From: Synergistaceae bacterium
GTDB taxonomy: Bacteria > Synergistota > Synergistia > Synergistales > Aminithiophilaceae
Direction: 5' to 3'
Assembly: GCA_016756725.1 (NCBI GenBank)
Contig: JAESII010000003.1
Span: forward strand, 1 to 37,481
DNA: 37,481 nucleotides
Part shown: one piece after another, positions 16,057 through 24,667 of the stretch
How positions within the stretch are numbered: the stretch's first letter is position 1
Layout of the letters: every line of letters begins with the position of its first letter
Program-made: the position numbers and the translations under genes
Notes under the pieces: generated by a model
Told to the model about the DNA's origin: nothing
Seen by the model: the letters and a program-made list of their open reading frames with translations, nothing else
The model's database searches: none

Positions 16057-17771
16057 TGAGACTTCCTCCAGATGTGGCCACCCGTATCGCCGCCGGTGAG
16101 GTCGTCGAAAGGCCCCTTTCTGTCGTCAAAGAGCTCATCGAAAACGCCATCGACGCCGGAGCGGGAACGATTGCTGTCTCACTCCATCAGGGCGGCAAGG
16201 CCTCAATCATCGTCGAAGACGACGGACAGGGGATCGCCTTTGCCGATCTCCCCCTTGCCTTGGAGCATCACGCGACGAGCAAGATTACCTGCCTTGATGA
16301 GATGGAGAGGATCATGACTCTCGGATTCCGCGGTGAGGCTTTGCCGAGCATCGCCGCCGTGAGCCGTTTCGAGATCCGAAGCCGGTCAGTCCGTGAAAAC
16401 AGGGGTGGTTTGCTGCGAGCCGAAGGGGGTAAGATCGGCCTCCATAGTCCCCTTGACCTACCCGCTGGGACGAGGGTCCAAGTTGACGATCTTTTCTTTA
16501 ACTTGCCGGCACGCCGCAAATTTCTCAAGGGTGCCAGTGCCGAGCTTAGACGGATCATGTCTCTCCTTCAGGCCTACGCCATGGCTTACAGTGACCGAGT
16601 CTTTCTCGTTCAGTCCGAAGGCAAGACGGTTTTTTCTTCGCCGGGAAACGGAGACGTGGCCTCTTTCCTCAAATCCATCTGGGGTGATGACCCACCCCTG
16701 CGCCATCTCGAAGTGACCGTCGAAACTTACCGGGCTCAGGCCTGGTGGCAGCCTGCACCGGGGCGGGGTAAGATCGATCTGGCCTCCTTTGTGAATCGGC
16801 GGCGCGTCCAGGACGGCCTCTTCCGGGCTGCCTTGAATTCGCCAGGCGGCGATCTATCCGGCCAATGGCTCATCCTCGTCGAGGGGCCGCCCGAGGAGAT
16901 TGATGTCAACATCCATCCCGCCAAGACAGAGATCCGCTTCCGGCGGAGCGGTCCCGTCTTCGAGGCCGTCCGACGCCTCGCCATGGGACTGCTGGAACAG
17001 CCCCAGACCTTCCGCCTCAAAGGGAAAAGGCCACCCTTCACTTCCCTTAGTGGAACACATGAAGGGCCAGCCCTCTTTTCCCGCGTCGCCTCGTCCTTTG
17101 GGGGGATCGAGGCATCTGAGGAGAGGCCCTTTGATGAGGCTTCTGTTCAGTCTTCTCTGAACTCCTTACGAAAGGACCAGGAGGAGTCACCTCAACGGGC
17201 GGTCTCGCCCCGACGCTACCTGGGGCGGCTCCGTGCGGGTTATCTCCTTTTTGACGTGGATGGCGGTCTTGTCGTCGTTGACCCCCATGCCGCCCATGAG
17301 CGGATCTGTTTTGAGCGGTTTCATGAACGGGGCCTTCAGGCGAGAGCGAGCCAGCCATTGGCAGTCCCTCTTTCCCTTTCCCCCTCTCTTGCTCAGAGAG
17401 CCCATCCTTTCAGGAAGTCCCTGGAAGAGCTCGGTTTCGCCTTCGCCTCAAAGGATGGGACCTCTCTTCTGGAGGCGATTCCGGCTCTTCCTGATCTGTC
17501 AGGAACATCGCCGGAAGATCTCCTGAGAAATACCGTCGATTCTCTTGAGTCTCCTGAAGAGGAGGAACGATTCTGGCCTGTCTGGCGTCGCTGGGCTACT
17601 CTTGCCTGCAAGGCGGCTATCAAACTGACGACTCAACTTGCACCGTCTGAGGCCGAAGCCCTGCTGGACGATCTCCTCCGCTGCGAGAGGCCCTGGGCCT
17701 GTCCCCACGGCCGGCCGACGAGTCTGGCCGTGTCGGCTGAACAGCTTTTCCGTCATTTCGGGAGGGAATAG
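16047..17771 (+). CDS. mutL: DNA mismatch repair protein MutL with endonuclease motif
   Basis: The 574-residue MutL has the GHKL ATPase motifs IENAIDAGA (31-39), DDGQGI (58-63) and GFRGEALPSI (93-102). The C-terminal dimerisation domain holds DPHAAHERICFE (412-423), the endonuclease motif with its D, H, A, E and E conserved, and the partner motifs ACKAAIK and CPHGRPT. This indicates a nicking MutL, as expected where methyl-directed MutH is absent. AGGAGGTGA lies ten bases before ATG 16047; an earlier in-frame ATG at 16023 is less likely. It is in one operon with mutS and miaA. Confidence 0.97.
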   Translation: MSIVRLPPDVATRIAAGEVVERPLSVVKELIENAIDAGAGTIAVSLHQGGKASIIVEDDGQGIAFADLPLALEHHATSKITCLDEMERIMTLGFRGEALPSIAAVSRFEIRSRSVRENRGGLLRAEGGKIGLHSPLDLPAGTRVQVDDLFFNLPARRKFLKGASAELRRIMSLLQAYAMAYSDRVFLVQSEGKTVFSSPGNGDVASFLKSIWGDDPPLRHLEVTVETYRAQAWWQPAPGRGKIDLASFVNRRRVQDGLFRAALNSPGGDLSGQWLILVEGPPEEIDVNIHPAKTEIRFRRSGPVFEAVRRLAMGLLEQPQTFRLKGKRPPFTSLSGTHEGPALFSRVASSFGGIEASEERPFDEASVQSSLNSLRKDQEESPQRAVSPRRYLGRLRAGYLLFDVDGGLVVVDPHAAHERICFERFHERGLQARASQPLAVPLSLSPSLAQRAHPFRKSLEELGFAFASKDGTSLLEAIPALPDLSGTSPEDLLRNTVDSLESPEEEERFWPVWRRWATLACKAAIKLTTQLAPSEAEALLDDLLRCERPWACPHGRPTSLAVSAEQLFRHFGRE

Positions 17772-17772
17772 G

Positions 17773-18720
17773 ATGACCTGGCAGCGACCCGTTATCGCCA
17801 TCATAGGACCCACAGCCGTGGGGAAAACGGCCTTCAGCCTCAGTCTGGCCCGAAACCTCAACGCTGAAATTCTTTCCGTCGATTCCCGCCAGGTCTACCG
17901 CTACATGGATGTGGGGACGGACAAGATCGACGGTGTCACGAGACGGCAGATCCTTCATCATCTGATCGACATCGCCGATCCCGATGAGATCTTCACAGCC
18001 GCCGATTTTCATTTCCTGGCCACAGCCGCCATGGAGCGCATCGCCCGCCGCGGGCGGGTGCCTCTTTTTGTCGGCGGCACGATGTTTTACTATCAGGCCC
18101 TGTTTGGACGCCTTCTCACGGAGGGACTGCCCACGGATGAGGCGGTTCGCTCCCGTCTTCAGCGCGAGACGGAGCATCTCGACGACGCGTCCCTTCACGG
18201 ACGGCTCGCCGCCGTCGACGCTGAACGGGCTACAGCGCTCCACCCCCACGACAGGCAGCGTGTGCTCCGTGCCTTGGAGATCTTCGAGATCACTGGGAGA
18301 AGGCCGACTGACCTCTTTCGCGAAAAGGCGCGACTCTGTTCGCCCTATCGTCCCCTTTATATCGGTCTTACCCGGCCCAGGGGGGAGCTGGTTCACACCA
18401 TTGACCGACGGGTGCGGGAGCAGTTCTCAGCCGGTTATGTCGACGAGGTGAAGTGGCTTCTGGACAGGGGCTTCGAAGAACATCTTCCTTCTATGCAGGG
18501 CTTCGGGTACCGTGAGATCGTGGCTTATCTGCGGGGGAGGATCTCCTTAGAGGAAGCCATTGAGGGCGATATCCGCTCGACCAAGGCTTTTGCACGCAGG
18601 CAGATGACCTGGTTCCGCAAGTTTGAGCCCGCTCTGTGGTATGATGTAAGCTGTGTCGATCAGGGGCGATTTCTTGAAGAGGTTACCGATATCTGTCAAC
18701 GACACCTCAAGGAGGTGTGA
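17773..18720 (+). CDS. miaA: tRNA dimethylallyltransferase
   Basis: MiaA adds a dimethylallyl group to A37 of tRNAs that read UNN codons. The 315-residue sequence shows the P-loop GPTAVGKT (12-19), the DSRQVYRYMDVGTDK substrate motif, FVGGTMFYYQALFGRL, and the C-terminal TKAFARRQMTWFRK. GGAGGG precedes ATG 17773, which lies one base after the mutL stop. MutL-miaA adjacency is widespread. The next gene, ispH, makes the isopentenyl and dimethylallyl diphosphates that MiaA uses, a sensible pairing. Confidence 0.97.
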   Translation: MTWQRPVIAIIGPTAVGKTAFSLSLARNLNAEILSVDSRQVYRYMDVGTDKIDGVTRRQILHHLIDIADPDEIFTAADFHFLATAAMERIARRGRVPLFVGGTMFYYQALFGRLLTEGLPTDEAVRSRLQRETEHLDDASLHGRLAAVDAERATALHPHDRQRVLRALEIFEITGRRPTDLFREKARLCSPYRPLYIGLTRPRGELVHTIDRRVREQFSAGYVDEVKWLLDRGFEEHLPSMQGFGYREIVAYLRGRISLEEAIEGDIRSTKAFARRQMTWFRKFEPALWYDVSCVDQGRFLEEVTDICQRHLKEV

Positions 18721-18728
18721 CGGCTCCG

Positions 18729-19589
18729 ATGGAGCTCCGCCTGGCTGATCCAACGGGGCTTTGTTTTGGTGTCCGCAGGGCTATCGAGTCCCTCGAGGCT
18801 GCCTTGGAGGAACATGGAACCGTTTATGCCCTGGGCAGCCCCATCCACAACCCACAGGAGGTGGCTCGGCTTGTTGCCATGGGGCTTATTGTCATCGACG
18901 ATCCCGATGACGTGCCTGAAGGCGCGGTAGCCTTTGTCCGGGCCCATGGTGTGGGACCGGGCGTTATCGAGAAGCTGAAGGACAAGGCCGGCGTCATCGT
19001 CGATGGAACCTGCCCTTTTGTTCAGAGAGCCCAGGAGCGGGCTCGTGATCTTGAGGCGGAAGGTTACCGAGTCTTTCTTGTCGGTGATAAAGACCACCCT
19101 GAGGTGCAGGGTATCACGGCCCACCTTGGAGGTAAAGCTACCGTCATCGGTTCCGCTGATGAAATCGGCGATATTGATGACGGCGGGCTCAAGGCTGGCG
19201 TCCTTTCGCAGACGACCCAGAAGGCCGAGGTCTTTTCCGGAGTTGTCGCCGACCTGGCCCTGAAGGTTTCGGAGCTGAAGGTCTTCAACACGATCTGCAA
19301 CGCCACGGCGGAGAGGCAAAATGCTGTTCGTCGTCTCGCGAGGCAGGTTGATGGTATTATTGTGATCGGTGGGAAAAACAGCGCCAACACGCGCAAACTA
19401 GTCGAAATTACACGATCCCAGGGGGCACCGACCCTATGGATAGAGAAATCGGAGGAACTTGACTGGAGGTGGTTGGAGGGAAAGCTCCAGATTGGAGTGG
19501 CCGCAGGCGCAAGCACGCCTGACTGGCTCATAAAAAAATTGATCACCACGCTTGCCATTCCGCAGGTCGCCAAGGGGGAAGGAAATTAA
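18729..19589 (+). CDS. ispH: 4-hydroxy-3-methylbut-2-enyl diphosphate reductase
   Basis: IspH is the [4Fe-4S] enzyme of the last MEP-pathway step, giving IPP and DMAPP. The iron-sulfur cysteines are C12 (GLCFGV), C95 (GTCPFV) and C190 (NTICNAT), with substrate histidines in GSPIHN, RAHGV and DKDHPEV. ATG 18729 gives the typical N-terminus MELRLADPTG and 286 residues. GTG 18717 is also in frame but almost touches the AGGAGG site. It follows miaA closely and overlaps rpsA by one base. In some clostridia, IspH and S1 are fused or linked; here they remain separate. Confidence 0.96.
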   Translation: MELRLADPTGLCFGVRRAIESLEAALEEHGTVYALGSPIHNPQEVARLVAMGLIVIDDPDDVPEGAVAFVRAHGVGPGVIEKLKDKAGVIVDGTCPFVQRAQERARDLEAEGYRVFLVGDKDHPEVQGITAHLGGKATVIGSADEIGDIDDGGLKAGVLSQTTQKAEVFSGVVADLALKVSELKVFNTICNATAERQNAVRRLARQVDGIIVIGGKNSANTRKLVEITRSQGAPTLWIEKSEELDWRWLEGKLQIGVAAGASTPDWLIKKLITTLAIPQVAKGEGN

Positions 19590-21079
19590 TGGAAGAAATG
19601 AAAGATATGCCCGCAGAGAGCATGAGCATGGAGGAACTCCTTCAGGAGGAGCCCGTCCAAGAGATTCGCCGCGGTAACGTGGTCGAAGGCAAGGTCGTCG
19701 AGATCAACGAAGACGGCTGGCTCGTGGATGTCGGTTACAAATGCGAGGGTTTCCTGCCGCGCCGTGAGTGGACTCATCGAGTCCTTGTGGAAGAGGTTGC
19801 CGAGCCCGAGGTGGGTGACACGATTCGCGTCCAGGTCATCAACGTGGGCCAGGGCGAGGAAGCCCAGCTTGTGGTCAGCCGTTGGCGCTCCGAGTTCGAT
19901 GAGCGCTGGAGCCGCCTCGAAGAGGCGACGGCAACGAACGAAACCTTCACCGTCCGTGGACTCCGGAAGGTCAAAGGCGGTCTCATCGTCGACTGCTATG
20001 GAATCGAAGGTTTTGTGCCCATCTCCCACCTTGCCGAAGAGGGCCGTGGCGTCAACCCGGGTCGCTTCGTCGAGGAGGACGTCGAAGTCCGACTCATCGA
20101 GAAGGACCGCCGGAAGCGCCGCCTTGTCCTCTCCCGCCGTACCGTCCTCGAAGAAGAGATGGTGAGCCGGCGGGCCGATTTCTACGAGAACGTCAAGGAA
20201 GGCGACGTCCTGGAGGGGACGGTCAGCAGCATCACTTCCTTTGGCGTCTTCGTCAATCTCGGCGCCTTGGAAGGGCTGGTCCATATCTCGGAGCTCTCCT
20301 GGCAGCGCAACGCCAAGCCCAAGGAGATCGTCGCCAAGGGAGATACGGTCACCGTTAAGGTCATTGGCATCGACCAGGAAAGCAACCGTATCTCCTTGAG
20401 CATGAAACAGACTCAGGACGATCCTTGGCTTACCGTTCACGAGCGCTGGAATGCGGGCGATGTCGCCAAAGGTGCTGTGACGAACATGACCGATTTTGGG
20501 GCCTTTGTTGAGATTGAGCCCGGTGTCGAAGGTCTCGTTCACATCGGCGACATCAGCTGGTCCCGAATCAAGCACCCCCGCGAGTTCTTCAAAAAGGGGC
20601 AGGAGGTTGAGGTCCAGATCCTCGACATCGACACGGAACGGAAGCGGATCAGCCTGGGCTACAAACAGCTCAACGACCCCTGGAAGGACATCGACGATCG
20701 CTATCATGCGAACCAGGACGTGGAGGTCAAAGTCGTCCGTCTTGCCGACTTCGGAGCCTTCGTGCAGCTTGAAGAAGGTGTCGAGGGGCTCATCCACATT
20801 TCCCAGCTGAGCCGTCGTCGCGTCGAGAGCCCTCAGGAGGTCCTCCAGGAAGGACAGGAAGTGACAGCCCGTATCCTTGAAGTCAATGCCGAGGGCCGTC
20901 GGATCCGCCTCAGCCTCAGCGCCCTCCAGCCGCCTGAGGAGGGGGAGAGAGAGCGTCGCCCTCAGAACGACGAGCCCCGCCGCCGTCGCCATGAGTCCGA
21001 CCGTTCCCGCACTCCTGATTTTGCCCAGGAGGAGGCGAACGTCACCCTGGGTGATCTCTGGCAGGATGCCATCAAGTAG
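19589..21079 (+). CDS. rpsA: 30S ribosomal protein S1 family, five S1 repeats
   Basis: The 496-residue protein contains five S1 RNA-binding repeats. The first two are divergent (about 20-95, GNVVEGKVVEINEDGWLVDV; about 105-180), and the last three are clear (about 205-275, 290-365 and 375-450), each with a core like FGAFV followed by GLVHI. S1 helps mRNA binding on the 30S subunit. The C-terminus is a charged, arginine-rich tail ending in LGDLWQDAIK. The start ATG 19589 shares one base with the ispH stop (TAATG) and is preceded by AAGGAAA. E. coli S1 has six repeats, so this is a shorter form. Confidence 0.94.
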   Translation: MEEMKDMPAESMSMEELLQEEPVQEIRRGNVVEGKVVEINEDGWLVDVGYKCEGFLPRREWTHRVLVEEVAEPEVGDTIRVQVINVGQGEEAQLVVSRWRSEFDERWSRLEEATATNETFTVRGLRKVKGGLIVDCYGIEGFVPISHLAEEGRGVNPGRFVEEDVEVRLIEKDRRKRRLVLSRRTVLEEEMVSRRADFYENVKEGDVLEGTVSSITSFGVFVNLGALEGLVHISELSWQRNAKPKEIVAKGDTVTVKVIGIDQESNRISLSMKQTQDDPWLTVHERWNAGDVAKGAVTNMTDFGAFVEIEPGVEGLVHIGDISWSRIKHPREFFKKGQEVEVQILDIDTERKRISLGYKQLNDPWKDIDDRYHANQDVEVKVVRLADFGAFVQLEEGVEGLIHISQLSRRRVESPQEVLQEGQEVTARILEVNAEGRRIRLSLSALQPPEEGERERRPQNDEPRRRRHESDRSRTPDFAQEEANVTLGDLWQDAIK

Positions 21080-21148
21080 GAGACCTTAATGCCAATAAGG
21101 GCCGTGGCTGCAACCTGGGCCGCGGCCCTTGCCGTTCCGTGAGGTCTC
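21080..21148 (+). other. Nested stem structure between rpsA and def
   Basis: Starting one base after the rpsA stop, GAGACCT (21080-21086) can pair with AGGTCTC (21142-21148). Inside it, AAGGGCCG (21097-21104) pairs with CGGCCCTT (21123-21130), extended past a single mismatch by GGC (21106-21108) with GCC (21119-21121). The two internal loops are 10 and 11 bases. No T run follows. It may be a terminator-like or processing element after rpsA, or a leader structure for def. The pairing is seen directly; the function is inference. Confidence 0.45.
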
Positions 21149-21193
21149 ACGTTTCCTGGCGGGAGGAGATCCTTCCGGGAAGGAGGAATCACT

Positions 21194-21682
21194 TTGTCCC
21201 AAGAGGTAATCCGGGTCTACCCCGATCCCGTTTTGAGGGAGCCCAACGAGGACGTGGCCCTTTTTGACGATCAATTGCGTTCCTTTGTTGAAGAAATGAA
21301 GGCCATCATGTACGCCTATGACGGCCTGGGTCTTGCCGCGCCTCAGATTGGCGTCAACAGGAAGGTCGCCGTTGTCGGCTACGAAGGGCGTGAGTATGTC
21401 CTCATTAATCCTGTCATCGTTGAGGCCAAGGGAAATCAGATCGGTGAAGAGGGGTGCCTCAGCTTTCCCGGTCTTTTCGAGAGGGTGAGCCGTCCCGAGT
21501 CGGTTACCGTTGAATTCCTCGACGAACAGGGCCAGCCTCAGACCTTGCTGGCCACGGGTTTGCTGGCTCGAGCCGTTGCCCATGAAGTCGACCATTTGAA
21601 CGGCGTTCTTCTCATCGACAAGATTTCTCCACTCCGGCGAACCTTTGCCAAGAAAAAGTTCCGCCGTCTCCAGGAGGCCTGA
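21194..21682 (+). CDS. def: Peptide deformylase
   Basis: This metalloenzyme removes the formyl group from new proteins. The 162-residue sequence carries all three family motifs: GLGLAAPQIG (44-53), EEGCLS (85-90, metal ligand C88) and HEVDH (130-134, two metal histidines and the catalytic glutamate). The start is TTG 21194, seven bases after AAGGAGG. It is six bases before fmt, which encodes the opposing enzyme that formylates initiator tRNA. This def-fmt pairing is very common. Confidence 0.97.
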   Translation: MSQEVIRVYPDPVLREPNEDVALFDDQLRSFVEEMKAIMYAYDGLGLAAPQIGVNRKVAVVGYEGREYVLINPVIVEAKGNQIGEEGCLSFPGLFERVSRPESVTVEFLDEQGQPQTLLATGLLARAVAHEVDHLNGVLLIDKISPLRRTFAKKKFRRLQEA

Positions 21683-21688
21683 TTGAGA

Positions 21689-22612
21689 ATGTCCTACTGG
21701 TTCATGGGAACCGGGAATTTTGCCCGCCTTTGTCTTGCCCATTTGGCGGAATGGAGACTTCCAGCACGGGTCGTCACCGCACCGCCTCGGCCTGCGGGCC
21801 GGGGATTGAAACTGAAAGAGACGCCTGTTGCCGTCGAGGCCAAGTGTCTGAGGCTGCCTCTATCCTCATCGGCTTCCGTTAACAGTGATGAGGTGCTGAT
21901 GGCACTCCTGCGAGAAGAAGTTCCGCAAGCCATCGTCGTCATCGATTTCGGGCAGATGATCCGGCCTCCCTACCTTTCGACGCCTCCTTGGGGTTGTTTG
22001 AACGTCCACCCTTCACTTCTCCCCCGCTACCGCGGAGCGGCTCCACTTCAGCGAGCTATCATGGCCGGGGACTCTGAGACGGGTGTCACCGTTTTCCGTC
22101 TGGTCCCAAAAATGGACGCAGGCCCGATCTTGGCACAGGAAAGGGAGAGGATCGCCGAGAAGGAGACCTACGGCACATTAATGGAAAAACTTGCAAAAAG
22201 AGGTAGCCAATTATTGCGTGACGTTTTAGAATTATTAGAGAGCTCTTCCGTTTCCACAGTCGAGCAGGATCATACTTGCGCAACATTTGCTCCTGTTATC
22301 TCTAAGAAAGAAACGGAAATTCAGTGGGAGCGGGAGGCCGAGGAAATCGATCGTCTCATTCGGGCTCTCAATCCCGTTCCGGGAGCCTTTTCCTTGGCCG
22401 GCGAAAAAAGAATCAAGATATGGAAGGCCGATCTCGTGGATGATTCTGGCCCATCGGGCACGTTGCTCACTCCCTCCGATGGATGTGCCGTTGTTGCCTG
22501 TGGTTCGGGAGCTCTTTGCCTGAGAGAAGTGCAACCCGAAGGGAGCAAACGTCTTGACGGAGCTGCCTGGTGGCGTGGTGTAGGCCGAAAGGAGGGAGAC
22601 CGTCTCTTTTGA
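21689..22612 (+). CDS. fmt: Methionyl-tRNA formyltransferase
   Basis: Fmt transfers a formyl group from 10-formyl-THF to Met-tRNA-fMet. The 307-residue sequence shows MGTGNFA at the N-terminus, the catalytic region HPSLLPRYRGAAP, and the C-terminal tRNA-binding domain. Position 106-112 in most Fmt is HxSLLPxxRG, conserved here. ATG 21689 and TTG 21683 are both plausible after AGGAGG. A stretch at about 22170-22320, covering the end of the catalytic domain and the linker, is much richer in A/T and uses codons such as TTA and AAA unlike its surroundings. The end overlaps the next gene by four bases. Confidence 0.95.
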   Translation: MSYWFMGTGNFARLCLAHLAEWRLPARVVTAPPRPAGRGLKLKETPVAVEAKCLRLPLSSSASVNSDEVLMALLREEVPQAIVVIDFGQMIRPPYLSTPPWGCLNVHPSLLPRYRGAAPLQRAIMAGDSETGVTVFRLVPKMDAGPILAQERERIAEKETYGTLMEKLAKRGSQLLRDVLELLESSSVSTVEQDHTCATFAPVISKKETEIQWEREAEEIDRLIRALNPVPGAFSLAGEKRIKIWKADLVDDSGPSGTLLTPSDGCAVVACGSGALCLREVQPEGSKRLDGAAWWRGVGRKEGDRLF

Positions 22613-23367
22613 GCAGTTACTGTTCACTTCGCCGGTCCTTAGCTGCACAAAGAAAATGGCCCCGAGCTGTCGCCATGACGGGGGCCCTTGGTTCCGGTAA
22701 GACGACCTGGGCCGTTAATGCAGGTCTCGCCCTGAAGAGTGGGGGCAAGCGCGTTGCCTTTGCCGACCTGGATATCATCAATCCCTATTTCTGCCTTCGC
22801 GAAATCGCCAGCCAAATGGAGGTCCTGGGTGTCGATGTCGCCCTTCCTCCCGGTGATGCCCGTTGGAGCGACATTCCCGTCGTTTCCTCCGAGGTGTCCC
22901 GGCTTCTCGTGTCCGATCACGATCACCTTTTCCTCGATGTCGGCGGTGAGGCGAAAGGGGTGCTAGCCCTCAAGCAATTCGCTCCCTTCCTGGAAGAGTC
23001 CGGCTATGATTTCCTGATGGTACTCAATCCTTTCAGGCCACAGACCTGCACACCTCAGGCCGTCTTGCAGATGCGTCGGGAAATGGAGAGGCTGAGCGGA
23101 CTGGCTGTTACAGGGCTTCTTGGCAACGCCCACCTCATGGACCAAACCGAGACGAACGACGTTGTCCGGGGGCTCTCAGAAATCAGACGCATTTCCGATG
23201 TCCTTGATCTGCCGTTGCTTTTTGTCGGAGTCGAGGAATCACTTTTCAATGGGGCTCAGAAGGCCCTGCCCGGTGGAGAGAATCTACTATGGCCTCTCAT
23301 CAGGCCCATCTTGTTCCCGTGGGAAAGGGGAGTGTCCTTGGATGGCGAAAGGACGAGTTTGGATTGA
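22609..23367 (+). CDS. Uncharacterised P-loop ATPase linked to the oxidoreductase operon
   Basis: The 252-residue protein has Walker A GALGSGKTT (about residues 25-33), a switch-like FADLDIINPYF and a Walker B-type LFLDVGGEAKG. This is the pattern of the SIMIBI/MinD-type family that includes Ni, Fe-S and partition ATPases, but no deviant Walker A of MinD (KGGxGKT) is present. I do not recognise a named family. TTG 22609 overlaps the fmt stop, with GGAGGG 12 bases upstream. Its 3' end overlaps the ferredoxin subunit gene by 26 bases, so it is translated together with the oxidoreductase and may help its assembly or regulation (inference). Confidence 0.8.
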   Translation: MSSYCSLRRSLAAQRKWPRAVAMTGALGSGKTTWAVNAGLALKSGGKRVAFADLDIINPYFCLREIASQMEVLGVDVALPPGDARWSDIPVVSSEVSRLLVSDHDHLFLDVGGEAKGVLALKQFAPFLEESGYDFLMVLNPFRPQTCTPQAVLQMRREMERLSGLAVTGLLGNAHLMDQTETNDVVRGLSEIRRISDVLDLPLLFVGVEESLFNGAQKALPGGENLLWPLIRPILFPWERGVSLDGERTSLD

Positions 23368-23560
23368 TGAAGACCGTTGCAAGAGCTGTGGTCTTTGCGT
23401 TGCTGCCTGTCCGATGAAGGTCCTTCAGATATCGGACAGGATTAATGACCACGGCTACCGGCCGGCGGAGCAGCGCAAGGAAGGTTGCATCGCCTGCAAG
23501 ATGTGCGCCCTGACCTGCCCTGACGTGGCCATCGATGTCTATCGCATCGATGAAGCGTAG
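23342..23560 (+). CDS. 2-oxoacid:ferredoxin oxidoreductase, delta (2x[4Fe-4S]) subunit
   Basis: This 72-residue ferredoxin-like subunit has two complete cluster motifs: CKSCGLCVAACP (C13, C16, C19, C23) and CIACKMCALTCP (C49, C52, C55, C59). It passes electrons from the thiamine-diphosphate centre to free ferredoxin. The start ATG 23342 lies inside the ATPase gene, nine bases after GGGGAG. The three following genes supply the alpha, beta and gamma subunits, so the enzyme is complete in the order delta, alpha, beta, gamma. Confidence 0.93.
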   Translation: MAKGRVWIDEDRCKSCGLCVAACPMKVLQISDRINDHGYRPAEQRKEGCIACKMCALTCPDVAIDVYRIDEA

Positions 23561-23595
23561 AGCTCCTTTTGACGACAAGCGGAGGTGAACAAGCC

Positions 23596-24654
23596 ATGGG
23601 CGAAAAAGTTCTGATGAAAGGTAACGAGGCCCTTGCCGAAGCCGCTATTCAGGCCGGTTGCCGATATTTTTTCGGCTATCCCATCACTCCCCAGAACGAG
23701 ATTCCCGAATACATGTCCCGCAGGTTGCCAGAGGTGGGCGGCGTCTACCTTCAGGCCGAAAGTGAAGTGGCCTCGATCAACATGGTCTTCGGCGGAGCCG
23801 GTACGGGTGAACGGGTCATGACCTCCTCGTCGAGCCCCGGCATTTCGCTCATGTCCGAGGGGATCAGCTACATTGCTGGCGCAGAGCTTCCCTGCGTGAT
23901 CATGAACATCGTCCGTGGCGGTCCCGGCCTGGGGGGAATCCTTCCGGCCCAATCGGACTATTTCCAGGCCACTCGTGGCGGTGGCCATGGGGATTACCGT
24001 CTTCTCGTTCTGTCGCCCAGCACCGTCCAGGAGGCTGTCGATTTGACGATGGAGGCCTTCGATCTGGCCGAGATCTACCGTAACCCGGTGATGATTCTCG
24101 GCGACGGCTTTATGGGACAGATGATGGAGGCCGTCGAGTTCAAGACAGCCCCGGAGAAGAAGTTGCCTGACAAGCGGGATCGGGCCGTCGGATACAAGGA
24201 GTGGCGGGGCAAGAGGGCTCTCGTCAAGAGTCTTTACCTCGATCCCGATGCCCTTGAGGCCCACAACAAGAAGCTGCAGGCCAAATACGAACTCATGGCC
24301 GACAGGGAAACCCGATTCGAGACCTATCTGCTTGAAGGAGCCGACTATGTGGTCACGGCCTACGGAACGACGGCCCGGATCGCCCGTTCTGCCGTGAAGC
24401 AGCTTCGTGACGAGGGTTTCCCCGTCGGCATGATCAGGCCCATCACGGTTTTCCCGTTCCCCTATGCGCCCTTCGCCGGGCTCGGCTCCCAGGTCAAGGC
24501 TGTCCTCTCCGTTGAGATGAGCTGTGGCCAGATGGTCGACGATGTCAAGATCGGCGTTGCCGGGAAGGTGCCCGTTTCCTTCTTTGGTCGTGTCGGCGGC
24601 ATTGCTCCCACCGTTGACGAGATCGTCAACGCCATTCGAGGACTTCAGGTTTAG
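23596..24654 (+). CDS. vorB: 2-oxoisovalerate (or 2-oxoacid):ferredoxin oxidoreductase alpha subunit VorB
   Basis: The 352-residue alpha subunit begins MGEKVLMKGNEALAEAAI and carries FFGYPITPQNEIPEYMS, AESEVASINMVFGGAG, TSSSSPGISLMSEG and RGGPGLGG, the pattern I associate with VorB. VOR oxidatively decarboxylates branched 2-oxoacids from valine, leucine and isoleucine to acyl-CoA with reduction of ferredoxin, a key energy step in amino-acid fermenters. Related KorA (2-oxoglutarate) enzymes are similar, so the substrate is not certain. GGAGGTGA lies seven bases before ATG 23596. Confidence 0.92.
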   Translation: MGEKVLMKGNEALAEAAIQAGCRYFFGYPITPQNEIPEYMSRRLPEVGGVYLQAESEVASINMVFGGAGTGERVMTSSSSPGISLMSEGISYIAGAELPCVIMNIVRGGPGLGGILPAQSDYFQATRGGGHGDYRLLVLSPSTVQEAVDLTMEAFDLAEIYRNPVMILGDGFMGQMMEAVEFKTAPEKKLPDKRDRAVGYKEWRGKRALVKSLYLDPDALEAHNKKLQAKYELMADRETRFETYLLEGADYVVTAYGTTARIARSAVKQLRDEGFPVGMIRPITVFPFPYAPFAGLGSQVKAVLSVEMSCGQMVDDVKIGVAGKVPVSFFGRVGGIAPTVDEIVNAIRGLQV

Positions 24655-24667
24655 GGAGGTGGCGACG

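Noticed and set aside
18637..18645. An extended -10 like TGGTATGAT near the end of miaA as an internal promoter for ispH-rpsA.
   Set aside because: No -35 at proper spacing was found and it falls within conserved coding sequence.
19586..20992. A 468-codon open frame antisense to rpsA.
   Set aside because: It mirrors the regular codon pattern of rpsA, which is a certain gene; no ribosome site or domain supports it.
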